Assembly: GCA_004402895.1 (NCBI GenBank)
Contig: SORT01000005.1
Span: 1 to 64,000, forward strand
Direction of reading: 5' to 3'
Length of the DNA: 64,000 nucleotides
Source: Fidelibacterota bacterium MT.SAG.3
GTDB taxonomy: Bacteria > Fidelibacterota > SORT01
Positions 8,313-15,911 of this stretch are shown piece by piece. Numbering within the stretch: position 1 is the first letter of the stretch; every line of letters starts with the position of its first letter. The position numbers were made by a program, and so were the translations under genes. A model generated the notes under the pieces. It was not told the DNA's origin and did no database searches. It was given only the letters and a program-made list of their open reading frames with translations.

Positions 8313-9458
8313 ATGGATTTGACTCCGCTGTTCAACCTTATGGCGCAGAAGGAGGCTTCCGACATGTTCATCACTGTAGACTCTCCTGTATATTTTAAAA
8401 TTAAGGGATCAATACATAGCGTAGCGGACCGGATTTTGAAGGCGGACGAGATAGAGGAAATGATCTCCCATCTCATTACGGGCGATGCATACAAAACGTT
8501 CAAAGAAAAAAAGGACTTTGACTCTAGCTTGTTCGTGGAGGGAGTCGGAAGGTTCAGACTGAATTTTTTTGTCCAGAAGGGAATGCCGGGAATGGTGGCA
8601 AGGCGGATTTCCACCGAGCTTCCCACTTTAGAAAGTTTGGAATTACCTTCGCAACTTGCTGATGTCGCAATGATGAATTTAGGTCTTGTTCTTGTCGTAG
8701 GAGGCACCGGTTCCGGGAAATCAACCACCTTAGCAGCAATGATAAACCACAGAAACAGCAACAAAGACGGACATATTATTACTATCGAGGATCCGGTGGA
8801 ATTTGTTCATGAGAATAAAAAAAGCATTATAACGCAACGGGAGATCGGGTCGGACAGCGAATCGTATCGCACCGCTCTCAGAGGCGCTCTGAGGCAAGCG
8901 CCGGACGTTTTACTGATCGGTGAAATACGTGACAGGGAATCGATGGAGGCAGCGATTTCATTTGCTGAGACGGGTCATCTTGTCCTCGGAACGCTGCACG
9001 CGAATAACGCACCTCAGACTTTGGACAGGATCATGGGATTTTTCCCGCATGACATGCATGATATGCTGAGGCTTCAATTATCACAAAATCTCAACGCTGT
9101 TCTTGCGCAAAGGCTGATAAAATCTAAAAGAAGAAATGAACGCTTTGTTGCAGTGGAGTTCATGACGCTGACTTCACGTGTATCCGATCTTATACTTAAA
9201 GGGGAATTTCAAACGCTTAGGAATGCCATCGAGCGTTCAGCGGGTCAAGGAATGATCTCATTTGATGAATCATTATATCAATTGTATAAAGCGGGAAGGA
9301 TAGACGTAGAAACGGCTTTGGCAAATTCAGATTCTCCTACGGACCTTCAATTGCGGATACGCTCAGAAGAGGAAGCCGAGATGCCGACGAATATTAGGTT
9401 AGCAGATGAGGAGAGCGGAAGCGATCTAACTGAAGAGGAGTCATCGGAGTTTGAATAG
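8313..9458 (+). CDS. pilU: Type IV pilus retraction ATPase paralogue PilU
   Basis: 381 residues. Same domain order as PilT: Walker A GGTGSGKST (130-138), IITIEDPVEFVH, Walker B VLLIGEIRD, and TGHLVLGTLHANNAPQTLDRI. The N-terminus DLTPLFNLMAQKEASDMFI and the acidic C-terminal tail (last ~25 residues, Glu-rich) are characteristic of PilU, which works with PilT in retraction. It is 30 bases downstream of pilT and likely co-transcribed. Confidence 0.9.
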   Translation: MDLTPLFNLMAQKEASDMFITVDSPVYFKIKGSIHSVADRILKADEIEEMISHLITGDAYKTFKEKKDFDSSLFVEGVGRFRLNFFVQKGMPGMVARRISTELPTLESLELPSQLADVAMMNLGLVLVVGGTGSGKSTTLAAMINHRNSNKDGHIITIEDPVEFVHENKKSIITQREIGSDSESYRTALRGALRQAPDVLLIGEIRDRESMEAAISFAETGHLVLGTLHANNAPQTLDRIMGFFPHDMHDMLRLQLSQNLNAVLAQRLIKSKRRNERFVAVEFMTLTSRVSDLILKGEFQTLRNAIERSAGQGMISFDESLYQLYKAGRIDVETALANSDSPTDLQLRIRSEEEAEMPTNIRLADEESGSDLTEEESSEFE

Positions 9459-9478
9459 ATTTATAATTTGGATATCTC

Positions 9479-9880
9479 TTGATCTATGAACTGAAATCAT
9501 TCGATGTCTGGACAGTCGCGAGGACAGTATTTATCATTGCGCTGATAATTCATCTGCTTTTCGGCTTAACAGGAGCGCTTCTAATTATGTTCGGCGTAAA
9601 TGCGATGAATTCAGTGTGGGATGATTCAGATACCTATTATGAAGAATCTTCGCCGGAAGATTCAAAAATACCGCTGCTTATTATTTTCATCTTTCTGATC
9701 TCGATAGGATTATCATTCGGGTACATGATTTTGTCAGCCATTGTAACACTGATTTATAATAAGATGTCTGGCATTGTAGGGGGAATCGAAGTCGATCTGA
9801 ATGAACTTTCGCAGCTGAAGAAGACGAAACTGTTACCGAAAGCGCCCAAAGCTCCTGAAGAGGAAGAATCCCTTAGTTGA
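9479..9880 (+). CDS. DUF3566-like small membrane protein
   Basis: 133 residues from TTG 9479. Two membrane helices (~14-40 and ~62-86) flank an acidic loop; after the second helix comes VTLIYNKMSGIVGGIEVDLNEL, the YNxxxxxxGGIEVxL pattern of the DUF3566 family. The C-terminus is charged and Pro-rich. Function of this family is not established. Its TGA stop overlaps the gltX TTG start (TTGA, 9877-9880), implying translational coupling. Confidence 0.65.
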   Translation: MIYELKSFDVWTVARTVFIIALIIHLLFGLTGALLIMFGVNAMNSVWDDSDTYYEESSPEDSKIPLLIIFIFLISIGLSFGYMILSAIVTLIYNKMSGIVGGIEVDLNELSQLKKTKLLPKAPKAPEEEESLS

Positions 9881-11310
9881 CCGAAAGCCTTGCACAAGTT
9901 AGGGTGCGGTTTGCGCCAAGCCCCACCGGACACCTGCACGTCGGTGGAGCAAGAACAGCCCTTTTTAACTATCTCTTTGCCAAAAATCATAATGGTAAAT
10001 TCCTTCTTCGCATAGAAGATACCGACAGGGAGCGATCCGAAGAGAGTTTTGTGATAGAAATAAATCAAAGCCTCCAGTGGTTGGGCTTAAATTGGGACGA
10101 AGAACCGGTTTACCAATCCGAGCGAATGGAAATTTATCTGAACGCAGCATCTGAGCTAATAGCAACCAACAATGCGTATCACTGCTTTTGTGAACCGGCA
10201 GAGTTGGACGAAAAACGGAAAACAGCGCAGCAGAAGAAAAAACAGTATAAATACGACCGAAAATGCCGCAGCCTTAAAAAAGCTGAGGTGGAAAATCGTT
10301 TAAAGAATGACGATAAGTTCGCAATTAGATTCGCTGTTCCCAATGAAGGGGAAACAGTTGTTAACGATCTTGTCTATGGCGTTGTGCAGTTCAACAACAA
10401 TGAGATAGACGACTTCATAATCGTGCGAAGAGACAAAACACCCACTTATCAGTTAGCTGTTGTGGCTGACGATAAAGATATGAAAATATCTCATGTAATA
10501 CGGGGTGACGACCACCTTTCAAATACTCCTAAGCAGCTGCTCATATTCAAGGCTTTGGCTGTCAAACCGCCTCTTTACGCCCATCTTCCACTGATTATGG
10601 GGCAAGATGGTAAGAGACTCTCGAAACGGCATGGCGCTGTTTCTGTGGCTGAATTTCAAAATGAAGGAATATTCCCGGAGGCGCTTCTGAACCATCTCGC
10701 TCTACTTGGATGGTCGCCCAAAGATGACACTGAATTTATGGCTATTGATGAATTGATAAGCCGCTTTAAGATCAACGATGTATCAAAGAGAAGCGCGATC
10801 TTCGACTATAAAAAATTGATATGGATGAATGGGCAGCATCTCTCCTCGAAAAGCGCAGAAGAGCTTCTGCCGATTGTTTCAGCCGATTGGGGAATAACTC
10901 CGGATACGGAACTCGATGACGTCTATTTGAAAAAAGTTTTGGAACTGGTTAAAGCGCGTGCAAAGACCAGAGAAGAGTTGATAAATTTTGGGAAATATTT
11001 TTTTGAAGATCCCGACAGCTACGACGAGAAGGGAAGAAATAAGCATTGGAATGACAGCAGCGTTACTTCAAATGTCCAACAACTTGTTAAAAACTTAGAA
11101 GAATTAAATTCATTCGGAGAAGAAAAGATTGAGGAAGTCTTACGGTCAACCGCTGAAACACTTGGAATCAAAGCCGCTGAACTGATTCATCCGGTAAGGT
11201 TAGCTCTCACCGGCTTTTCAGTAAGTCCGAGCCTCTTTGAAATAATGGGATTGCTCGGAAAAGAGATTTCGGTGCGACGTATAAAATCAGCTTTAAACCG
11301 ACTGCCTTGA
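9877..11310 (+). CDS. gltX: Glutamyl-tRNA synthetase
   Basis: 477 residues, normal length for bacterial GluRS. Class I signatures are present: HIGH as GHLHVG (~18-23) within RFAPSPTGHLHVGGARTALF and KMSKS as KRLSKRHG (~248-255). The Rossmann fold contains LLRIEDTDRERS, and the all-helical anticodon-binding domain follows (~300-477). It charges tRNA-Glu (a discriminating or non-discriminating role cannot be told from the sequence). It ends two bases before the convergent DUF3179 gene. Confidence 0.95.
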   Translation: MTESLAQVRVRFAPSPTGHLHVGGARTALFNYLFAKNHNGKFLLRIEDTDRERSEESFVIEINQSLQWLGLNWDEEPVYQSERMEIYLNAASELIATNNAYHCFCEPAELDEKRKTAQQKKKQYKYDRKCRSLKKAEVENRLKNDDKFAIRFAVPNEGETVVNDLVYGVVQFNNNEIDDFIIVRRDKTPTYQLAVVADDKDMKISHVIRGDDHLSNTPKQLLIFKALAVKPPLYAHLPLIMGQDGKRLSKRHGAVSVAEFQNEGIFPEALLNHLALLGWSPKDDTEFMAIDELISRFKINDVSKRSAIFDYKKLIWMNGQHLSSKSAEELLPIVSADWGITPDTELDDVYLKKVLELVKARAKTREELINFGKYFFEDPDSYDEKGRNKHWNDSSVTSNVQQLVKNLEELNSFGEEKIEEVLRSTAETLGIKAAELIHPVRLALTGFSVSPSLFEIMGLLGKEISVRRIKSALNRLP

Positions 11311-11311
11311 G

Positions 11312-12358
11312 TTATTCCGATGGGTTCCAAATAGCTGTTCTCGGATAAAACCCTCTCCACCCGAACCAGAATGCCTGAGTGCTTACAAAAGGTTCAAGTT
11401 TCTGACCCTTTAATTTTCCTTCTAAAGCTTCGCCGCTCAAGCCGTTCCAGAGTGTACCCGTCTCAATATCTCTGATGTAATGCCCTTCCGGGGATACGGC
11501 TGTCTCAAAAGATAACAGCTGCTCGCCGACTTGCCTGTTAAAGGCGGTTGCCGCATCAGCGTCTTTAGAGAATACGACCAGCAGGTTAACTCCGGCGATT
11601 GAATAGTTTACAGAGTTTATCCCGACGAAATATTTGTGAGGGAATACAAGAGGAATATCGTCAACGATGAGACCAAGGACTTTATCTTTTCCATCGAGTC
11701 TCCTGTCGAAATTCACTGTTCCAACAATACCGAGCCTTTCTCTTGACCGGTTATATCTATCATAACTCGATCTGGTCGTGAATCTACTCTTCTGAAGTAC
11801 TTTAGAGCCGGGATGGATTTTTTTCCATTCACTCCATTTTAGATGCTGAACGGGTAATGATTTTAGTTGGGTGCCTTTATATTTTCCCTTAATGCCTTTC
11901 CCCGTAACGTGGCTCCAATAGCTCCCAGTTTCCCTGTCGTACATTACAAGTGCGTCCCTCCATAGATTTCCGGACACTCCAAAACTGTTTATCTTTCCTT
12001 CAAATTCCCGGACATACACGATGCCGGTAAAACAAAGAGGTCACCAAGTTACCGAAACATGAACTCCGCCGACATAATCGTTGACTATCTCATGCCTGTC
12101 CAAATGCCAGGTGGAATAAGCTCTTGCGTCGCCGTTGACGACTAAACCCAGGACTAGCTCGTCATCATTCATAAACTTTTCGGCTTCAGGAACTGTCTTA
12201 AATTGCGGATCGTCTATAGCGGGGATTGCGTCAGCGGGGAGAATCTTATACATTTCAGCGCCTTCTATCATTTCGTAAGAACCCCTTTGTGAATAACCAA
12301 TATTTACGTTATACACGATTATAGTGATAATTAGAAGAGTAATAGAACTCAAATTCAT
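11312..12358 (-). CDS. DUF3179 family protein, probable selenoprotein (in-frame TGA at a conserved Cys)
   Basis: One continuous frame of 348 residues is interrupted only by TGA at 12041-12043 (residue ~106). Both sides match the DUF3179 family: before it HEIVNDYVGGVHVSVTW, after it PLCFTGIVY and FGVSGNLWRDALVMYDRETG. Family members usually read VTYCPLC, so TGA replaces exactly the first Cys of the CPLC motif, giving U-P-L-C. A hairpin with GU in the loop sits at SECIS distance, and selD is 2 kb away. Conventional callers would split this into two fragments. N-terminus: ATG 12358 gives a signal-anchor-like start (MNLSSITLLIITIIVY); the frame stays open to 12541, so the start is uncertain. DUF3179 function is unknown. 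A plain nonsense mutation is the alternative. Confidence 0.75.
12008..12027 (-). promoter_or_regulatory. Candidate bacterial SECIS hairpin in the DUF3179 gene
   Basis: Starting 14 bases after the TGA on the coding strand: CCGGCAT, loop CGTGT, ATG-T-CCGG. The stem has seven pairs with a one-base bulge. The loop holds GU at about +22/+23 from the UGA, inside the window in which SelB-binding apical loops usually lie. Confidence 0.5.
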
Positions 12359-12531
12359 GGTCTTGATTGATCTTATAAGACTTAAAACCCAAATAAACAT
12401 GATCAAGTATACAACAGAGAGAGTGATATTACTGTAATAAATAATACAAGCGCGATAATTGACTTTATTTGCATGATTAGAGTAAAAATCATACTGAAAT
12501 ATAAAGAAGTCAATACATTGAACCCTCTGAG

Positions 12532-12705
12532 TTATCAACACTGATGTTATTAAAGTATAGATTTAATGAATAACCGGAAAAGACTGCTCTCAAGGCATAT
12601 ACGTTGCAATATATTTTAAGTATTCCAATAATAAGTTTGATTTTTTATGCGATTATACACAAGTTATCAACATTCAATCTATCCGTTCGATTATTATGTG
12701 GATAA
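12532..12705. other. Cluster of DnaA-box-like sequences in AT-rich intergenic DNA
   Basis: The 511-base stretch between the DUF3179 and ArsR genes is AT-rich and has no convincing gene. It holds TTATACACA (12653-12661) and TGTGGATAA (12697-12705, the reverse of TTATCCACA), both fitting TTATNCACA. Two TTATCAACA near-matches lie at 12532-12540 and 12664-12672. It may be a minor origin-like or DnaA-regulated region; dnaA itself is not in the window. Confidence 0.35.
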
Positions 12706-12833
12706 ACTATGGTAGCTATACAATATGATGAATATGCAGACAAGAGTTTAGGATATATAGGGGAAAGTTAAGAATTTATTGATATGAATAATGGACGGCT
12801 GTAAAATAACAGCAGGGCTGCTGTAAAAAATCC

Positions 12834-12875
12834 TTGACAAATGCAACATACCAAATTATATTAAACCATATGGTT
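12834..12875 (+). promoter_or_regulatory. Sigma70 promoter and palindromic operator of the ArsR gene
   Basis: TTGACA (12834-12839), 17-base spacer, TATATT (12857-12862). The expected transcription start (~12869-12870) coincides with ATG 12870, suggesting a leaderless or nearly leaderless mRNA. The perfect palindrome AACCATATGGTT (12864-12875) covers the start point and start codon and is a likely self-operator for the ArsR protein. Confidence 0.7.
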
Positions 12876-13208
12876 AAATATACTGCAAACTCTATGAACA
12901 GAACTCTATCGGCTTTGTCTGATCCAACTCGCAGGGCTATAGTCGAGCGATTAGCCGGAGGAAAGCATTCGGTTCTTCAAATAGCTAAGCCTTTTGAAAT
13001 GTCTTTACCCGCCGTGTCAAAGCATTTAAAGGTTCTTGAAAAAGCCGGTTTGGTCAAAAGAGAGGTAAACGGCAGGGTGCATACTTTCAATCTTGTGGCG
13101 GAACCTATGAAAAACGCCATCGACTGGCTGAATAAATACAGAGTCTTCTGGGAGGGGCAGTTTGATTCTTTAACACATTATCTAAATAACGAGAAAGAGA
13201 AGGAGTAA
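12870..13208 (+). CDS. ArsR-family transcriptional regulator
   Basis: 112 residues from ATG 12870. An upstream TTG at 12834 is rejected because it is the -35 box. The N-terminus MVKYTANSMNRTLSALSDPTRRAIVERLAGG (here cited only as its SDPTRRAI core) and HTH segment MSLPAVSKHLKVLEKAGLVKR are typical of ArsR proteins that pair with SRPBCC/AHSA1 genes. No metal-binding ELCV-type cysteines are present, so it is not an arsenic sensor. The next gene is a broken SRPBCC protein, so the usual pair is present but the partner is damaged. Confidence 0.88.
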   Translation: MVKYTANSMNRTLSALSDPTRRAIVERLAGGKHSVLQIAKPFEMSLPAVSKHLKVLEKAGLVKREVNGRVHTFNLVAEPMKNAIDWLNKYRVFWEGQFDSLTHYLNNEKEKE

Positions 13209-13216
13209 GAGTATAA

Positions 13217-13654
13217 ATGACGTCAAAGAAGAGAAAAATGTAGTATTAAACATGAACCGAAAATTTGAAGCGACTGTCGAAGAAGGTTTGGGATGCATAG
13301 ACAAATCCGGTTACCATATCAAAATGGTGGTTACCCGAGGGATTTACAGAACCTATGCCGAATGAAGTGGATCTAAAAGTGGGAGGCGGATTTAAATATC
13401 ATATGCAACCGCCGGAAGGCGATGCATTTTACGCTCATGGAATATATAAAGAGATAATACCGAACAAACTCATAAAATCTACCTGGTTGTGGAGTCATTT
13501 GGATCAGGAAACTCTATTAACCATAACGTTTAAGGAGTCCGACGGCGGTACCGAACTGATTCTGATCCATGAGTTATTCTTGGATGAAGCTCAACGTGAC
13601 TTACACTATGATGGCTGGCAGAAATGCTTTGATAGAATTGAAAATCTATTTTAA
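13217..13654 (+). pseudogene. Decayed SRPBCC/AHSA1-family protein
   Basis: The family sequence can be followed across two lesions. MNRKFEATV reads from 13252 in one frame; then KKVWDA continues in the +1 frame. A TAG (13298-13300) replaces the Leu expected in the WDALTNP motif. Next come SKWWLPEGFTEP and the intact C-terminal part (MPNEVDLKVGGGFKYH..., 13355-13654), with WLWSH and GTELILIHE typical of AHSA1. So there is one indel near 13275 and one nonsense codon. The true start is unclear. Sequencing error cannot be excluded, but two independent lesions favour a pseudogene. Confidence 0.7.
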
Positions 13655-13674
13655 TTAAACGAAAGCAGCTCTAA

Positions 13675-13717
13675 GAAAAAAACATCCCTTCAATCAATAT
13701 GAAGGGATGTTTTTTTA
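13675..13717. terminator. Strong intrinsic terminator, bidirectional
   Basis: AACATCCCTTCA (13681-13692) pairs with TGAAGGGATGTT (13700-13711) over 12 bases around a 7-base loop, with an A-tract before and a T-tract (13710-13716) after. It closes the ArsR/SRPBCC unit. The remaining ~300 bases up to selD hold only the candidate promoter listed next. Confidence 0.85.
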
Positions 13718-13946
13718 GAAGTTCTATATTGCTATTAGAAGTTTAATAATTTACATTTCATTCGCTTATCCCGATAATCGAGTGAGCTGATATAAAAGTT
13801 TAAATTGAATTAGAAAGTGAAATTGTAACCGAAAGGAGTTTCATCGCTACGTTTGAAACAAAAATCCTTCTAATTCTAAAATTTGATTATCTGCTGAACT
13901 TTATATAATAATTTCATTAAATCATATAAAACATAATCGTTTCATC

Positions 13947-13976
13947 TTGACAATCAATGGTTCTGAGAGCTAAATT
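13947..13976 (+). promoter_or_regulatory. Candidate selD promoter
   Basis: TTGACA at 13947-13952 followed after 18 bases by TAAATT (13971-13976). The -35 is perfect and the -10 is weak. Predicted start ~13983, about 29 bases before the proposed selD initiation codon. Confidence 0.45.
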
Positions 13977-14011
13977 CTGTATTGACTAAACACTGATTAA
14001 GGATAGATACT

Positions 14012-15061
14012 ATTAAAGAAAAAATACGAATTACCAAGTTTTCTTCGTCAGGCGGCTGAGCTTGCAAGTTAAGTCCGGCGGACTTAAAGGAGCTTCTCAA
14101 AGACTTGCCGACCGGCTCGAGCGAGAATCTGATAATCGGGTTTGACAGCAACGAGGACGCAGCTGTCTATCGCATTACGGATGAAACAGCTCTCGTTCAA
14201 ACGGCGGATTACATCACGCCTATGACGGATGATCCCTATTTATTCGGGCAGCTCGCTGCTGCTAATGCTTTAAGTGATATTTATGCAATGGGAGCAAAAC
14301 CGATAACAGCGATAAATTTGTGTAACTTCCCGGGAGAAGGGATTCCAAACGAAATTTTCAGCGAAATATTAAACGGAGGAGCTTCAAAAGTATTAGAATC
14401 GGGTGCCGTTACGGTAGGCGGGCATACGATTAAAGACGATGAACTGAAATATGGATTATCAGTTTCCGGTATAGTGCACCCGGATAAGGTAGTCAGAAAT
14501 TCTTCCATCGAGATCGGCGATTCTCTGATACTCAGTAAACCTGTAGGTACAGGTGTGCTCTTTAACGGTGTTAAGAAAGGCGCACTCGAATCAAAATGGT
14601 TGGATCGCGCAGTTCAACGTAATGTCGTACTGAATAAAAAGGCATCGGAGCTAATGCTAAAATATGACGCAAATGCCTGCACCGATCTTACCGGATTCGG
14701 ACTGCTCGGTCATCTGAACGAGATGGTATCCTCAAATGATCTATCTATGGAGATTAACGCGTTATCTGTCCCATATTTCGAGAAGGCGATCGAGACTTCA
14801 GAACAGGGATACAAACCCGGAATGTCAAAAGATACGATGAGGTCTCTCGAAAAATCTGTTTCATTTGATTCAACTGTAAGTGAGGCATACCAATGGTTAC
14901 TGGTCGACCCTCAGACATCCGGTGGACTTATAATCTCGATCCCTGAAGAGAGAACTGATGATCTTTTGAAGGAGCTAAAGTCGGACGATTCCCCTGAAGC
15001 AGCCATCATCGGCAAAGTTACCGAACCCGGTCATACGGCAATAATGGTAGTCAGCAAGTGA
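14012..15061 (+). CDS. selD: Selenophosphate synthase, itself a selenoprotein (Sec16)
   Basis: 349 residues if started at ATT 14012 (E. coli SelD is 347). The frame upstream of the first usual start (TTG 14105) reads KIRITKFSSSGG-TGA-ACKLSPADLKELL, the catalytic N-terminus of SelD with TGA at 14057-14059 where Cys or Sec stands in the family. This residue and Lys19 are the active-site pair. Later motifs: DSNEDAAVY, QTADYITPMTDDP, AAANALSDIYAMGAKP, DLTGFGLLGHL, DPQTSGGL. No ATG/GTG/TTG exists between the preceding stop (13994) and the TGA; ATT 14012 has AAGGA (13999-14003) eight bases upstream. It makes selenophosphate from selenide and ATP, for Sec and for selenium-dependent molybdenum hydroxylases such as the one at 53.6 kb. 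Confidence 0.9.
14069..14087 (+). promoter_or_regulatory. Candidate SECIS hairpin of selD
   Basis: A perfect 8-base-pair stem, TTAAGTCC / GGACTTAA, with loop GGC, begins 10 bases after the TGA; the apex lies at +18 to +20. Position suits a bacterial SECIS. The loop lacks the usual GU, so binding details may differ from the DUF3179 element. Confidence 0.55.
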
Positions 15062-15888
15062 TAAACCGATTTAATTTATCAAGGAAACCGAAAAGAAATA
15101 TTTTTTACATATTTTTACTTTTATCGATGTTGATCCCTCATAGCCTTTATTCTCAGGACAATTTTCCCAATCCTACAGGGTTTATAAATGATTTTGCAAA
15201 TGTGCTGTCACCAAAAGTAAAAAGCGCAATGGAAAATCTTTCACGAGAATTGAAGCAGAAGACAGGCGCTGAGGTGGTTGTCGTAACAGTTAAAAGTTTA
15301 AATGGAATGGATTATACAGATTATGCCGTCAGACTTTTCGAAAAATGGCGAATAGGGGAGATGGGGAAAGATAACGGTATACTGCTGTTAAATGCAGTAG
15401 AGGAGCGAAAGATACGAATCGAAGTCGGCTATGGTCTCGAAGGGATAATTCCTGACGGTTTGGCAGGCGAGATCAGAGATAAATATCTAATTCCATCGCT
15501 GAAGCAAAACGATTATGACACCGGTCTATCACTCGGTTTAGCCGCAATAGCTTCGATAATCGCATCCGATGCGAATGTAAAGTTGACCGGAAATTATTCC
15601 GCGCTGACTCAAAATAGACATCAGAGAGGACGTAAAGGCGGGGGAGGGGTCAGCATATTCCAGATAATGATTCTGTTTTTTGTCATTTCCAGTTTCTTAG
15701 GTCGTGGTCGAAAGGGTAGAGGTCGAGGAAGAGGTGGCTTGATCGGCAGCATCTTATTGATGAGTATGCTCGGCGGTGGAGGAAGAGGATATCATTCAGG
15801 TGGATTTGGCGGCGGTTTTGGGGGAGGAGGATTTGGAGGATTTGGGGGAGGCATGGGCGGTGGAGGCGGCGCCGGAGGAGGTTATTAA
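15058..15888 (+). CDS. TPM-domain (YgcG-like) secreted or membrane protein
   Basis: 276 residues from GTG 15058, overlapping the selD stop (GTGA). Signal peptide (~15-33, ending SLYSQ). The TPM domain spans ~38-160: FINDFANVLSPKVKSAMENL, GAEVVVVTVKSLNG, NGILLLNAVEERKIRIEVGYGLEGIIPDG (cited by its GYGLEG core). A membrane helix (~198-215) and a Gly/Phe-rich C-terminal tail follow, as in many YgcG/TPM proteins. The family is linked to photosystem repair in plants and to LemA in bacteria; lemA lies two genes on. The biochemical role here is not established. Confidence 0.85.
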   Translation: MINRFNLSRKPKRNIFYIFLLLSMLIPHSLYSQDNFPNPTGFINDFANVLSPKVKSAMENLSRELKQKTGAEVVVVTVKSLNGMDYTDYAVRLFEKWRIGEMGKDNGILLLNAVEERKIRIEVGYGLEGIIPDGLAGEIRDKYLIPSLKQNDYDTGLSLGLAAIASIIASDANVKLTGNYSALTQNRHQRGRKGGGGVSIFQIMILFFVISSFLGRGRKGRGRGRGGLIGSILLMSMLGGGGRGYHSGGFGGGFGGGGFGGFGGGMGGGGGAGGGY

Positions 15889-15911
15889 ATGATTTATGGA
15901 GTAATATAATT

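Noticed and set aside
11312-12541. Two separate genes or a simple nonsense pseudogene for DUF3179
   Set aside because: Both halves are in the same frame, the single TGA is exactly at a conserved Cys, no other lesion exists, and selD is adjacent. Nonsense decay remains a minor possibility.
12593-12608. Sigma54-like site AGGCAT-N5-TTGCA
   Set aside because: Spacing is right but two -24 positions deviate, and the downstream ArsR gene 260 bases away has its own strong sigma70 promoter.
13355-13654. Intact-looking 99-residue SRPBCC-like gene
   Set aside because: The family sequence continues upstream in the same frame past a TAG and across a frameshift, so it is the tail of a pseudogene and not a separate gene.
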